A stretch of DNA of 5,363 nucleotides from Hyphomicrobiales bacterium (GCA_027051995.1 JALUFY010000086.1:1-5363), one strand, 5' to 3'. Shown: positions 1 through 5,363, counted from the first letter of the stretch. The notes: generated by a model from the sequence alone, not told the origin. Numbers and translations: made by a program.

Positions 1-1308
1 CTCCAGCACCCATTCCAGCAGCTTGTCGGCATGGGCCGGATGGCCGGTCAGCCAGTGGTCGAAATGATCGCGGATGGCGGCGTCCACGATGCGCGCCGCC
101 TCCGGCGTGGAGAGCCTGTCCTTCGTCTGGCCGACAAACTCCGGCTCGCGGATATAGACCGAAAGCACCACCCCGGCGGAGGTGAGAATGTCGTCCGCCG
201 TGAGAATGGAGGCGCGCTTGTTGCCGGTCATCTCGCCATAGGCCTTCAGCGAGCGCAGCAGGGCCATGCGCAAACCGGCCACGTGCGTGCCGCCCTCCGG
301 CGTCGGCACGGTGTTGCAGAACGAGCGGGTGAAGCCATCACCGGCGAACCAGCCGATGGCCCATTCCACCGAGCCATGCCCGCCGGTCTTGCTGACCTTG
401 CCGGAAAAGAGCTCATCGGTGACGCGCGTCTTGCCCGCCAGCTTTTCCTCCAGGAAGTCGCGCAGGCCATTGGGGAAGTGGATGGTCTCCTTTCGCGGAA
501 TCTCCGCCTTTTCCCCCAGCAGTTCCGGCGCGCAGCTCCAGCGGATTTGCACCCCGCCGAAGAGATAGGCCTTGGCCCGCGCCATGCGGTAGATTGTGGC
601 CGGATCGAATTTGAGCTTGCCGAAAATCTCCGCGTCGGGATGAAAGCGCACCTTCGTGCCGCGCCGGTTGGGGGCCGCGCCGATTTCCTCCAGCGGCCCT
701 TGCGCGACGCCGCGCGAGAAGACCTGGCGGTAGAGCCTGCGGTCGCGGGCCACCTCCACCTCCAGCACGTCGGAGAGGGCGTTGACCACCGAGATGCCCA
801 CGCCATGCAGGCCGCCGGAGGTCTCGTAGACGGATGAATCGAACTTGCCGCCCGCGTGCAGTGTGGTCAGGATGACCTCCAGCGCCGACTTTTCCCTGAA
901 TTTCGGGTGCGGGTCGATGGGAATGCCGCGGCCGTTGTCGGTGACGGTGAGAAAGCCGTCCGCGCCGAGCTCCACCTCGATGAAGGTGGCGTGCCCGGCC
1001 ACCGCCTCGTCCATGGAATTGTCCAGCACCTCGGCGAAGAGATGATGCAGGGCGCGCGCGTCCGTGCCGCCGATATACATGCCGGGGCGGCGGCGCACCG
1101 GCTCCAGCCCTTCCAGCACCTCGATGTCGGCGGCGGTATATTCGCCATCGCCATTACCGGCGGGCGGCGCGGAAGCCGGCTTGCTTTTCGCTTGCTGTGC
1201 TTTCGCCGCCGGTTTTGGAGCGGATTGCGCGGCATTCGCGCCCGCAGCGGCGGGCGCGCTGGCGGCGGGCTGCCGGGGTTCGAGATTGTCAAAAAGATCG
1301 TCAGCCAT
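1..1308 (-). CDS. parE: DNA topoisomerase IV subunit B (ParE), N-terminal 436 residues, cut by window edge
   Basis: ParE is the ATPase subunit of topoisomerase IV, which with ParC decatenates daughter chromosomes. Read on the minus strand from ATG at 1308, the frame stays open for 436 codons to the window edge. A hydrophilic Ala/Pro/Lys-rich stretch (about residues 11-55) precedes the GHKL ATPase domain. Visible motifs are RRRPGMYIGGTD (72-83); the N box EVLDNSMDEA (93-102), with E93 the expected general base and N97 the Mg ligand; DNGRGIP (124-130); and the ATP-lid glycines GGLHGVG (165-171). The transducer domain follows, with EGGTHVAGL near 338-346 and the gamma-phosphate-contacting QTK at 394-396. 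The wording YETSGGLHGVGISVVNALS favours ParE over GyrB. The TOPRIM domain and C-terminus lie outside the window. AAAGGG (1323-1318) sits 9 nt before the start as a moderate ribosome site. No convincing parE promoter was found. Confidence 0.96.
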   Translation of the reverse strand, partial: MADDLFDNLEPRQPAASAPAAAGANAAQSAPKPAAKAQQAKSKPASAPPAGNGDGEYTAADIEVLEGLEPVRRRPGMYIGGTDARALHHLFAEVLDNSMDEAVAGHATFIEVELGADGFLTVTDNGRGIPIDPHPKFREKSALEVILTTLHAGGKFDSSVYETSGGLHGVGISVVNALSDVLEVEVARDRRLYRQVFSRGVAQGPLEEIGAAPNRRGTKVRFHPDAEIFGKLKFDPATIYRMARAKAYLFGGVQIRWSCAPELLGEKAEIPRKETIHFPNGLRDFLEEKLAGKTRVTDELFSGKVSKTGGHGSVEWAIGWFAGDGFTRSFCNTVPTPEGGTHVAGLRMALLRSLKAYGEMTGNKRASILTADDILTSAGVVLSVYIREPEFVGQTKDRLSTPEAARIVDAAIRDHFDHWLTGHPAHADKLLEWVLE

Positions 1309-1388
1309 CAAAAAACGCCCTTTGCGGCGGTTTCTTCAACCGTTTCATGAACTCTTCCGCGTAACGGATTGCCCCTGCCGCGCAATTG

Positions 1389-1409
1389 GCGTTTGTCAGA
1401 CGCAAACGC
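1389..1409. repeat. Perfect 7-bp inverted repeat in the parE divergent intergenic region
   Basis: GCGTTTG (1389-1395) and CAAACGC (1403-1409) are perfect inverted copies separated by 7 nt. The centre lies about 90 bp upstream of the parE start and about 33 bp upstream of the -35 box of the rightward promoter. The spacing and symmetry suit a dimeric regulator or a weak cruciform. No T-run follows on either strand, so it is not an intrinsic terminator. No specific regulator is recognised. Confidence 0.4.
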
Positions 1410-1431
1410 TTTGCGAATCAGCAGATGGAGT

Positions 1432-1461
1432 ATGACAGAAAGCCCCCTTTGAGGCTATAAT
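1432..1461 (+). promoter_or_regulatory. Sigma70-type promoter for the small secreted-protein gene
   Basis: ATGACA (1432-1437, five of six matches to TTGACA) is followed after 18 nt by TATAAT (1456-1461, perfect -10). Transcription would begin near 1468, giving a leader of about 37 nt before ATG 1505. The upstream in-frame ATG at 1460 lies inside the -10 hexamer and so could not be in this transcript, which decides the gene start. The match is unusually close to consensus for a GC-rich alphaproteobacterial sequence. Confidence 0.7.
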
Positions 1462-1487
1462 GGCCGTGAACCGGATTTTGCCGTGTC

Positions 1488-1496
1488 AGGAAAGGG
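1488..1496 (+). promoter_or_regulatory. Ribosome binding site fixing the start at 1505
   Basis: AGGAAAGGG (1488-1496) lies 8 nt before ATG 1505. The alternative ATG at 1460 has no comparable purine-rich site upstream, so the shorter protein is favoured. Confidence 0.65.
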
Positions 1497-1504
1497 CTCT
1501 TCTC

Positions 1505-1789
1505 ATGTTCAGATATGCCGCCGTCTGCCTGCTCTCCCTGAGCGCCGCCCTGCCCGCCCGGGCCGGATGGGACAACCATGACCGGATGAGCGAGCAGAAG
1601 TCCGTCCATGTGCGCTACCCGGGTGATGTCGCCTATCCCTTCGGCACCGTGCATGTGCGCGGCGGCCGGAAAATCCCCTATGTGGAAAAATGCCGCTGGA
1701 CCTACCAGACAGGTATTTTCGGCCTGCCGCGCGGCCTGAAGCAGACCTGCGTGCGCTATACGCTGGAAAACACAGCCCCGCGCCGGTAA
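1505..1789 (+). CDS. Small predicted secreted/periplasmic protein of unknown function (94 aa)
   Basis: I do not recognise the family. The chosen start gives 94 residues opening with a classic Sec signal peptide: basic R3, a hydrophobic core (AAVCLLSLSAAL, residues 5-16), and a signal peptidase I site of the A-x-A kind (PARA/GW, cut after residue 20). The mature chain is about 74 residues, mildly basic, and holds exactly two cysteines, C63 (EKCRWTY) and C82 (KQTCVRY), which could form one disulfide in the periplasm. No cysteine sits at the cleavage site, so it is not a lipoprotein. No transmembrane segment follows. Tyr/Val alternation (VHVRYPG, GTVHVRGG) suggests a small beta-rich fold. It has its own promoter and ribosome site, diverges from parE, and appears monocistronic. 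Codon use and GC resemble its neighbours, with no sign of recent transfer. Function is unassigned. Confidence 0.8.
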   Translation: MFRYAAVCLLSLSAALPARAGWDNHDRMSEQKSVHVRYPGDVAYPFGTVHVRGGRKIPYVEKCRWTYQTGIFGLPRGLKQTCVRYTLENTAPRR

Positions 1790-1835
1790 AGGCTCTCCGG
1801 CTGTTTCTCCGGGGGCAACTGGCCCGGCAAGGCAC

Positions 1836-1865
1836 AAAAAAGGCAAGGCCTCGGGCGGCCTTGCC
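1836..1865 (-). terminator. Intrinsic terminator, T-run on the minus strand
   Basis: GGCAAGGCC (1842-1850) and GGCCTTGCC (1857-1865) form a perfect 9-bp GC-rich stem with a 6-nt loop. An A6 run (1836-1841) flanks it on the left, so a leftward transcript would have a stem followed by six U residues. On the plus strand the sequence after the stem is CCGCATCATTTG, a poor U-tract, although the stem may still help end the 1505-1789 transcript. A second copy of GGCAAGGC at 1826-1833 could pair with the same right arm. The orientation implies transcription coming from the right on the minus strand. Confidence 0.6.
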
Positions 1866-1870
1866 CCGCA

Positions 1871-1993
1871 TCATTTGAAGTCCTGCCGCTGCCACTCCCG
1901 TTTCCCGCGCCTGTTTTCGGCTTTATCTTGAAAACGGGATACCGGCGCTGGCAATGTCTCCCCAGACTTGGGCGTGCGGCTTCCGGCCAGCAC
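1871..1993 (-). CDS. Candidate 40-aa minus-strand ORF ending at the terminator (hypothetical)
   Basis: Uncertain. From GTG at 1993 the minus strand encodes a 40-residue hydrophilic, basic peptide ending in KREWQRQDFK. Its TGA (1873-1871) is only 5 nt from the stem of the leftward terminator, the placement expected of a real 3' end. The frame is open for 53 codons back to a TAA at 2035-2033 and contains no ATG, so the start is a guess; an A-rich stretch at about 2017-2004 is the only possible ribosome signal. G+C at third codon positions is about two thirds, lower than I would expect of the large genes here. The non-coding alternative is a small RNA using the same terminator. I recognise no family. 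Confidence 0.25.
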   Translation of the reverse strand: MLAGSRTPKSGETLPAPVSRFQDKAENRRGKREWQRQDFK

Positions 1994-2152
1994 GCGGGCA
2001 GAGATTTTCTTCTTGTTATTATGCCGCGCAGCTTATCACAACGAGCGCGCTTGTCACCCCCCAAATGTAAGGAAAATTCATGCTTTCGGGGCGCGCGGGT
2101 TCGCGCCGCCCTTTGTTTCGCCGCGCGGATGCCTTAAAAGCGGGGCATGAAC

Positions 2153-2169
2153 AATCACCGGGGGTGATT
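2153..2169. repeat. Perfect hyphenated palindrome in the proS leader
   Basis: AATCACC (2153-2159) and GGTGATT (2163-2169) are perfect inverted copies around GGG, giving a 17-bp palindrome that ends 38 nt before the proS start. It could be an operator, or a 7-bp hairpin with a tight loop in the mRNA leader. The ribosome site (2192-2197) lies outside it. No binding protein is recognised. Confidence 0.45.
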
Positions 2170-2191
2170 CCGTTCTTCTCCCCGGCATCTC

Positions 2192-2197
2192 GAGAGG
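2192..2197 (+). promoter_or_regulatory. Ribosome binding site of proS
   Basis: GAGAGG (2192-2197) stands 10 nt before ATG 2208 and supports that start, which also gives the MRLSKFFMP opening usual for alphaproteobacterial ProS. Confidence 0.55.
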
Positions 2198-2207
2198 CCT
2201 TTGATCC

Positions 2208-3554
2208 ATGCGTTTGAGCAAGTTCTTCATGCCCGTTCTGCGGGATGATCCCAAGGAAGCCGAAATCGTCTCGCACCGCCTGATGCTGCGCTGCGGCATG
2301 ATCCGCCAGGAAACCGGCGGCATCTATTCATGGCTGCCGCTGGGCTTTCGCGTGCTGACGAAAATCATGGACATCGTGCGCGAGGAACAGGCCCGCGCCG
2401 GGGGGCTGGAGATGCTCATGCCGACCATCCAGCCGGCCTCGCTGTGGCGGGAATCGGGGCGCTACGACGACTACGGCAAGGAGATGCTGCGCATCACGGA
2501 CCGGCGCGACAACGAGCTTCTCTACGGCCCCACCAACGAGGAGATGATCACCAGCATCGTCAAGTCCTCGGTGCAGTCCTACAAGGATCTGCCGCTCAAC
2601 CTCTATCACATCCAGTGGAAGTTCCGCGACGAGATCCGGCCGCGCTTCGGCGTCATGCGCGGACGCGAATTCCTGATGAAGGACGGCTATTCCTTCGACC
2701 TGACGGAAGAGGCCGGGCGGGAGGCCTACAACAGGATGTTCGTCTCCTACCTGCGCACCTTCGCCGCCATGGGGCTGAAGGCCATCCCCATGCGCGCCGA
2801 GACCGGCCCCATCGGCGGCAACGAGAGCCACGAGTTCCTCATTCTGGCCGAGACGGGGGAATCCGGCGTGTTCTTCGACAAGGCCTTTCTGGAGAAGGAC
2901 TGGAGCGGCGTGGACATCGACTATGACGACGCCGGGGCCGTGGCCGGCGTGGTGAAGGAGTTCACCTCGCTTTATGCCGCGACGGAGGATATTCACGATC
3001 CGGCCGCCTTCGAAAGGGAGGTGCCGGAGGATCGCCGGGTGTCCGGGCGCGGCATCGAGGTGGGGCAGATTTTCTTCTTCGGCACGAAATACTCCAAACC
3101 CATGGGCTGCGCCGTGCAGGGGCCGGACGGCAAGGAGGTCTATCTGCAATCGGGCTCCTACGGCATCGGCGTCTCGCGCCTCGTGGCCGGCATCATCGAG
3201 GCCTCCCATGACGAGGCCGGAATCATCTGGCCGCAGCCGGTGGCGCCCTTCGATCTGGGCCTGATCAACCTGCGCCAGGGCGACGCGGCCACCGACGGAG
3301 CCTGCGAAAAGCTCTACGAGGAGCTGAGCAACGCCGGGCTGGACGTGCTCTATGACGACAGGAGCGACAGGGCGGGCGAGAAGTTCACCCGCATGGATCT
3401 CATCGGCCTGCCCTGGCAGGTGGTCATCGGCCCGCGCGGAGTGAAATCCGGCATGGCGGAAGTCAAGAATCGCGCCACGGGCGAGAAGACGGATGTGCCG
3501 TTTGATACCCTGACCGGCCTGATGCTGGACAAATGCACGGAAGTATACGCCTGA
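2208..3554 (+). CDS. proS: Prolyl-tRNA synthetase (ProS), short type without the editing insertion
   Basis: Cytoplasmic class II aminoacyl-tRNA synthetase that ligates proline to tRNA-Pro. The 448 residues appear complete. The catalytic domain shows class II motif 1 around [12 protein letters not shown] (69-80), the TNEE proline-recognition loop (109-112), motif 2 [17 protein letters not shown] (139-155), and motif 3 [14 protein letters not shown] (316-329). An anticodon-binding domain follows, with [13 protein letters not shown] (381-393) and VVIGPRG (405-411). Between motifs 2 and 3 there is only a short segment (about 222-285), not the roughly 180-residue INS editing domain of the E. coli enzyme, which is about 570 aa. 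This is the known short form of alphaproteobacteria, in which Ala-tRNA-Pro is cleared by a free-standing ProXp-ala protein; that gene is not in this window. It lies upstream of lolC on the same strand, 273 bp away, with no obvious terminator between, so co-transcription is possible. Confidence 0.97.
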   Translation: MRLSKFFMPVLRDDPKEAEIVSHRLMLRCGMIRQETGGIYSWLPLGFRVLTKIMDIVREEQARAGGLEMLMPTIQPASLWRESGRYDDYGKEMLRITDRRDNELLYGPTNEEMITSIVKSSVQSYKDLPLNLYHIQWKFRDEIRPRFGVMRGREFLMKDGYSFDLTEEAGREAYNRMFVSYLRTFAAMGLKAIPMRAETGPIGGNESHEFLILAETGESGVFFDKAFLEKDWSGVDIDYDDAGAVAGVVKEFTSLYAATEDIHDPAAFEREVPEDRRVSGRGIEVGQIFFFGTKYSKPMGCAVQGPDGKEVYLQSGSYGIGVSRLVAGIIEASHDEAGIIWPQPVAPFDLGLINLRQGDAATDGACEKLYEELSNAGLDVLYDDRSDRAGEKFTRMDLIGLPWQVVIGPRGVKSGMAEVKNRATGEKTDVPFDTLTGLMLDKCTEVYA

Positions 3555-3659
3555 TTTCATGATACGGGCAGTGCATAGATGGCGTGGTGAAACGCCTGTC
3601 CGCCGGAGTGTTGGCAGCAATTCAGATTGTGTGCGCAAGCCCGGAGCAAAGGTCAAATC

Positions 3660-3747
3660 CGTCATGCCCGTGCTTGTCACGGGCATCCAGGGCGGCGGGC
3701 GCAGGCGTTTGCCGCTCTGGATTGCCGGGACAGGCCCGGCAATGACG
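3660..3747. repeat. Interspersed double-hairpin palindromic repeat between proS and lolC
   Basis: Two 31-bp arms, 3660-3690 and 3717-3747, are inverted copies agreeing at 24 of 31 positions. Each arm is itself a perfect 9-bp hairpin with a 5-nt loop: ATGCCCGTG/CACGGGCAT (3664-3672 with 3678-3686) and ATTGCCGGG/CCCGGCAAT (3721-3729 with 3735-3743). Between the arms, GCGGC (3692-3696) pairs with GCCGC (3711-3715), so the whole element can also fold as one long hairpin. Translated in some frames it gives LDCRDRPGNDA-like strings, which I recall as frequent spurious peptides in alphaproteobacterial annotation. It resembles the short intergenic mosaic/REP-like elements common in that class; I cannot assign a named family. 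There is no T-run after either hairpin, so terminator action is doubtful. Confidence 0.8.
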
Positions 3748-3792
3748 CAGAAAGAGTTTTTCCGCCATGCCATCCAGGGCAGGAAAGGGCAT

Positions 3793-3831
3793 ATGAGCGA
3801 ATCAACCGGCGGGAGCATGATGGCTTCATGA
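3793..3831 (+). CDS. Possible 12-codon leader ORF overlapping the lolC start
   Basis: ATG 3793 follows a strong purine-rich site, AGGAAAGGG (3781-3789), at a short 3-nt spacing and encodes MSESTGGSMMAS. Its TGA (3829-3831) overlaps the lolC ATG (3828-3830) as ATGA, the arrangement typical of translational coupling. The frame is +1 relative to lolC. Its first nine bases, ATGAGCGAA, are identical to those of lolC, 35 nt downstream. It may be a coupling leader peptide, a relic of a duplicated start region, or chance. The short spacing and lack of any known family keep confidence low. Confidence 0.25.
   Translation: MSESTGGSMMAS
3811..3815 (+). promoter_or_regulatory. Ribosome binding site of lolC
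   Basis: GGGAG (3811-3815) is 12 nt before ATG 3828, rather far. The stronger AGGAAAGGG at 3781-3789 is placed for the out-of-frame ATG 3793, so lolC initiation may depend partly on coupling from that frame. Confidence 0.4.
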
Positions 3832-5102
3832 GCGAAACCATAAAGGACACCCCCCCATTTTCCGCCTGGGAGCGCATGCTCGCCTGGCGTTACCTGCGCT
3901 CGCGGCGCAACGAGGGCGTGGTGTCTGTGATCGCCGGGTTTTCCTTTCTCGGCATCATGCTGGGGGTGGCGACGCTGATCATCGTCATGGCGGTGATGAA
4001 CGGCTTCCGCAATGAGCTGATGCACAAGATTCTCGGCTTCAATGGCCATATCACCGTCTATTCCGCCCGTCTGACGCCGATAGAGAATTTCGATGATCTG
4101 GCAAAGCGCATCAGGACGATTGACGGCGTGGTTTCCGCCATGCCGTTCGTCGAGGGCCAGGTCATGGCCTCGTCTTCCCGCACAGCCAGCGGCGTCAAGG
4201 TGCGCGGCCTGCGCGAGGCCGATCTGAAGTCCCTGCGCGGTATCAACAACAACAAGCTCAAGGGCACGCTTGATGGCTTTGATTCATCGGATGGCATCGC
4301 CGTTGGCTACCGTCTGGCCTGGAAACACGGCGTGACCATTGGCGACAATCTCACCCTGATCTCGCCGGACGGGGCCGAAACGCCCTTCGGCGTCACGCCG
4401 CGCATCCGCGCCTTTCCCGTCCGCGCCACCTTCGAGGCGGGCATGAGCCTGTTCGATTCCTCGATGGTCTACATGCCGCTGAAGGCGGCGCAAGAATATT
4501 TCAACATGGACGGCGGCGTCACCGGCGTCGAGATCATGCTGAAGGATCCGCAAAACGTCGATGCGGTGCGTGACGCCTTGATAAAGCTCTATCCGGCGGG
4601 CTATCAGTTCATCACCTGGAAGCGGGCCAACAAGACCTTCTTCGGCGCGCTGGCGGTGGAGCGCAACGTGATGTTTCTCATCCTGGCGCTGATCATCCTC
4701 GTGGCGGCGCTGAACATCATTTCCGGCCTCATCATGCTGGTCAAGGACAAGGGCGGCGACATCGCCATCCTGCGCACCATGGGGGCGGCGCGCGGCTCCG
4801 TCCTCAGGGTGTTCTTCATGACCGGGGCGGCCATCGGCGTGGCCGGCACGCTGGCCGGGGTCGTTCTCGGCGTGGTCTTTTCGCTCAACGTGGAGCATAT
4901 CCGCCAGTTCCTCAGCTGGCTGACGGGCACGCATCTGTTTCCGCCGGAGCTCTATTACCTGTCAAAGCTGCCCGCCGACATGGACACGGGCGAAACCATC
5001 CTGATCGCCGTTCTGGCGCTGGTTCTGTCCTTCCTGGCCACCATCTATCCGGCCTGGCGGGCCGCCAGCCTCGATCCGGTGGAGGCGCTGCGCTATGAAT
5101 GA
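3828..5102 (+). CDS. lolC: Lipoprotein-releasing ABC transporter permease (LolC/LolE family)
   Basis: Inner-membrane subunit of the Lol complex, which extracts mature outer-membrane lipoproteins and passes them to the periplasmic chaperone LolA, driven by LolD. The 424 residues show the family plan: a cytoplasmic N-terminus (FSAWERMLAWRYLRSRR, 11-27), TM1 (31-56), a long periplasmic domain (57-278), then TM2 (280-304), TM3 (329-353) and TM4 (389-409), ending YPAWRAASLDPVEALRYE as in E. coli LolC. The cytoplasmic coupling segment KDKGGDIAILRTMGA (306-320) should contact LolD. TPFGVTPRIR (185-194) aligns with the LolA-binding Hook of LolC (E. coli TPMGRLP). ATG 3828 is chosen because the upstream in-frame extension is translated repeat DNA. 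Its last codons overlap lolD. With only one permease visible it may act as a LolF-like homodimer, but DNA beyond the window could encode a partner. Confidence 0.93.
   Translation: MSETIKDTPPFSAWERMLAWRYLRSRRNEGVVSVIAGFSFLGIMLGVATLIIVMAVMNGFRNELMHKILGFNGHITVYSARLTPIENFDDLAKRIRTIDGVVSAMPFVEGQVMASSSRTASGVKVRGLREADLKSLRGINNNKLKGTLDGFDSSDGIAVGYRLAWKHGVTIGDNLTLISPDGAETPFGVTPRIRAFPVRATFEAGMSLFDSSMVYMPLKAAQEYFNMDGGVTGVEIMLKDPQNVDAVRDALIKLYPAGYQFITWKRANKTFFGALAVERNVMFLILALIILVAALNIISGLIMLVKDKGGDIAILRTMGAARGSVLRVFFMTGAAIGVAGTLAGVVLGVVFSLNVEHIRQFLSWLTGTHLFPPELYYLSKLPADMDTGETILIAVLALVLSFLATIYPAWRAASLDPVEALRYE
5081..5085 (+). promoter_or_regulatory. Ribosome binding site of lolD inside lolC
   Basis: GGAGG (5081-5085) lies 9 nt before ATG 5095, within the last codons of lolC. 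It is a full Shine-Dalgarno core and settles the overlapping lolD start. Confidence 0.7.
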
Positions 5103-5363
5103 GGCAGCCGCGAACAGGGCCCTGCCGCCGGCGCTGGAGTTGCGCCGCGTTTCGCGCTTCTACAAGCAGGGCGAACGCGAATTGCACATCTTCGACGGCC
5201 TGGACCTGACCCTGCCGGTTGGCGAGATCACAGCCCTTGTGGGGCCCTCCGGCGCGGGCAAGTCCTCTTTGCTGCACATCGCCGGGCTGCTGGAAAAGCC
5301 CACCTCCGGCGAGGTGTGGATCGCGGGGAAGGAATGCACGGGGCTGAATGATCTGGCGTGCAC
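5095..5363 (+). CDS. lolD: Lipoprotein-releasing system ATP-binding protein (LolD), N-terminal part, cut by window edge
   Basis: LolD is the cytoplasmic ATPase that powers lipoprotein release by the LolC-type permease. Eighty-nine codons are present. They show the opening ABC strands (LELRRVSRFYKQGERELHIFDGLDLTLPVGEITALVG region, residues 14-50) and a perfect Walker A, GPSGAGKS (50-57), followed by SLLHIAGLLEKPTSGEVWIAG (58-78), the standard LolD/MacB-type context. The Q-loop, signature and Walker B lie beyond the edge. Residues 1-13 are a short Ala-rich leader. The ATG overlaps the lolC stop by 8 bp, so the two are almost surely co-transcribed and translationally coupled. Assignment to LolD over other MacB-like ATPases rests mainly on the overlapping LolC gene. 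Confidence 0.93.
   Translation, partial: MNEAAANRALPPALELRRVSRFYKQGERELHIFDGLDLTLPVGEITALVGPSGAGKSSLLHIAGLLEKPTSGEVWIAGKECTGLNDLAC

Larger units (their letters stand above)
1866..2207. other. Intergenic region upstream of proS without a confident gene
   Basis: Apart from the candidate minus-strand ORF and the palindrome at 2153-2169, I see no supported gene here. Plus-strand frames in this stretch lack ribosome sites and protein-like composition. Possible proS promoter elements are weak: TTGTTT (2113-2118), 15 nt, then TTAAAA (2134-2139); or TTGTCA (2051-2056) with no good -10. No tRNA-like clover or riboswitch-like structure was recognised. Confidence 0.5.

Noticed and set aside
31..837. 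268-codon plus-strand open frame opposite parE
   Set aside because: It is the antisense shadow of the ParE ATPase and transducer coding sequence, with Arg/Ala/Gly-rich low-complexity content and no family resemblance.
1460..1504. Upstream start at ATG 1460 for the small secreted protein
   Set aside because: This ATG overlaps the perfect -10 box, has no ribosome site, and would bury the signal peptide behind 15 extra residues.
2014..2062. Minus-strand promoter for the candidate small transcript
   Set aside because: TGACAA and TAATAA-like hexamers are present, but no pair has 16-18 nt spacing with reasonable matches in both boxes.
1928..2137. 69-codon plus-strand frame upstream of proS
   Set aside because: No ribosome site, no protein-like composition, and it overlaps the more plausible minus-strand terminator-linked frame.
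2147..2167. Six-codon frame (MNNHRG) in the proS leader as an attenuation peptide
   Set aside because: It contains no proline codons, has no good ribosome site, and no terminator/antiterminator pair follows.
3581..3596. Small stem GGCGT/ACGCC after proS as a terminator
   Set aside because: Only 5 bp with no T-run; insufficient for an intrinsic terminator.
3627..3827. In-frame N-terminal extension of lolC starting at ATG 3627
   Set aside because: It would add 67 residues translated straight through the double-hairpin repeat, giving the spurious HGHPG...LDCRDRPGNDA-type peptide. LolC homologues begin near the FSAWERM segment, which matches ATG 3828.
2328..4049. 573-codon minus-strand open frame opposite proS and lolC
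   Set aside because: It is antisense to two well-recognised genes, is His/Gly/Ala-rich, runs through the repeat, and has no recognisable domain; long antisense frames are usual in GC-rich genes.

Overview
This 5.4-kb, GC-rich window looks like chromosomal DNA from an alphaproteobacterium, probably of the Hyphomicrobiales (Rhizobiales). The grounds are a short prolyl-tRNA synthetase of the alphaproteobacterial type, the gene order proS-lolC-lolD, a ParE whose motifs match that group, and an intergenic double-hairpin repeat of a kind scattered through alphaproteobacterial genomes. The genus cannot be fixed from the sequence.

Layout: (1) Positions 1-1308, minus strand, hold the first 436 codons of parE (topoisomerase IV subunit B); the gene runs off the left edge. 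(2) Positions 1309-1504 are a divergent intergenic region with a strong sigma70-type promoter facing right and a perfect inverted repeat. (3) Positions 1505-1789 encode a small predicted secreted protein of unknown function. (4) Positions 1790-2207 hold no confident gene. They contain an intrinsic terminator whose T-run lies on the minus strand, directly behind a 40-codon minus-strand reading frame, plus a small perfect palindrome just upstream of proS. (5) Positions 2208-3554 are proS. (6) Positions 3555-3827 are intergenic and carry an 88-bp double-hairpin repeat. Next to lolC there is also a 12-codon reading frame whose stop overlaps the lolC start. (7) Positions 3828-5102 are lolC, and lolD begins at 5095, overlapping it by 8 bp and running off the right edge.

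Functionally the window is mostly housekeeping. ParE works with ParC (not in the window) in chromosome decatenation, ProS charges tRNA-Pro, and LolC with LolD forms the inner-membrane ABC machine that releases outer-membrane lipoproteins to LolA. I see no clear new multi-gene system. The parts most worth a second look are small: base-pair covariation between the two hairpins of the repeat, the possible translationally coupled leader frame before lolC, a possible minus-strand small transcript near 1836-2035, and the unidentified secreted protein.
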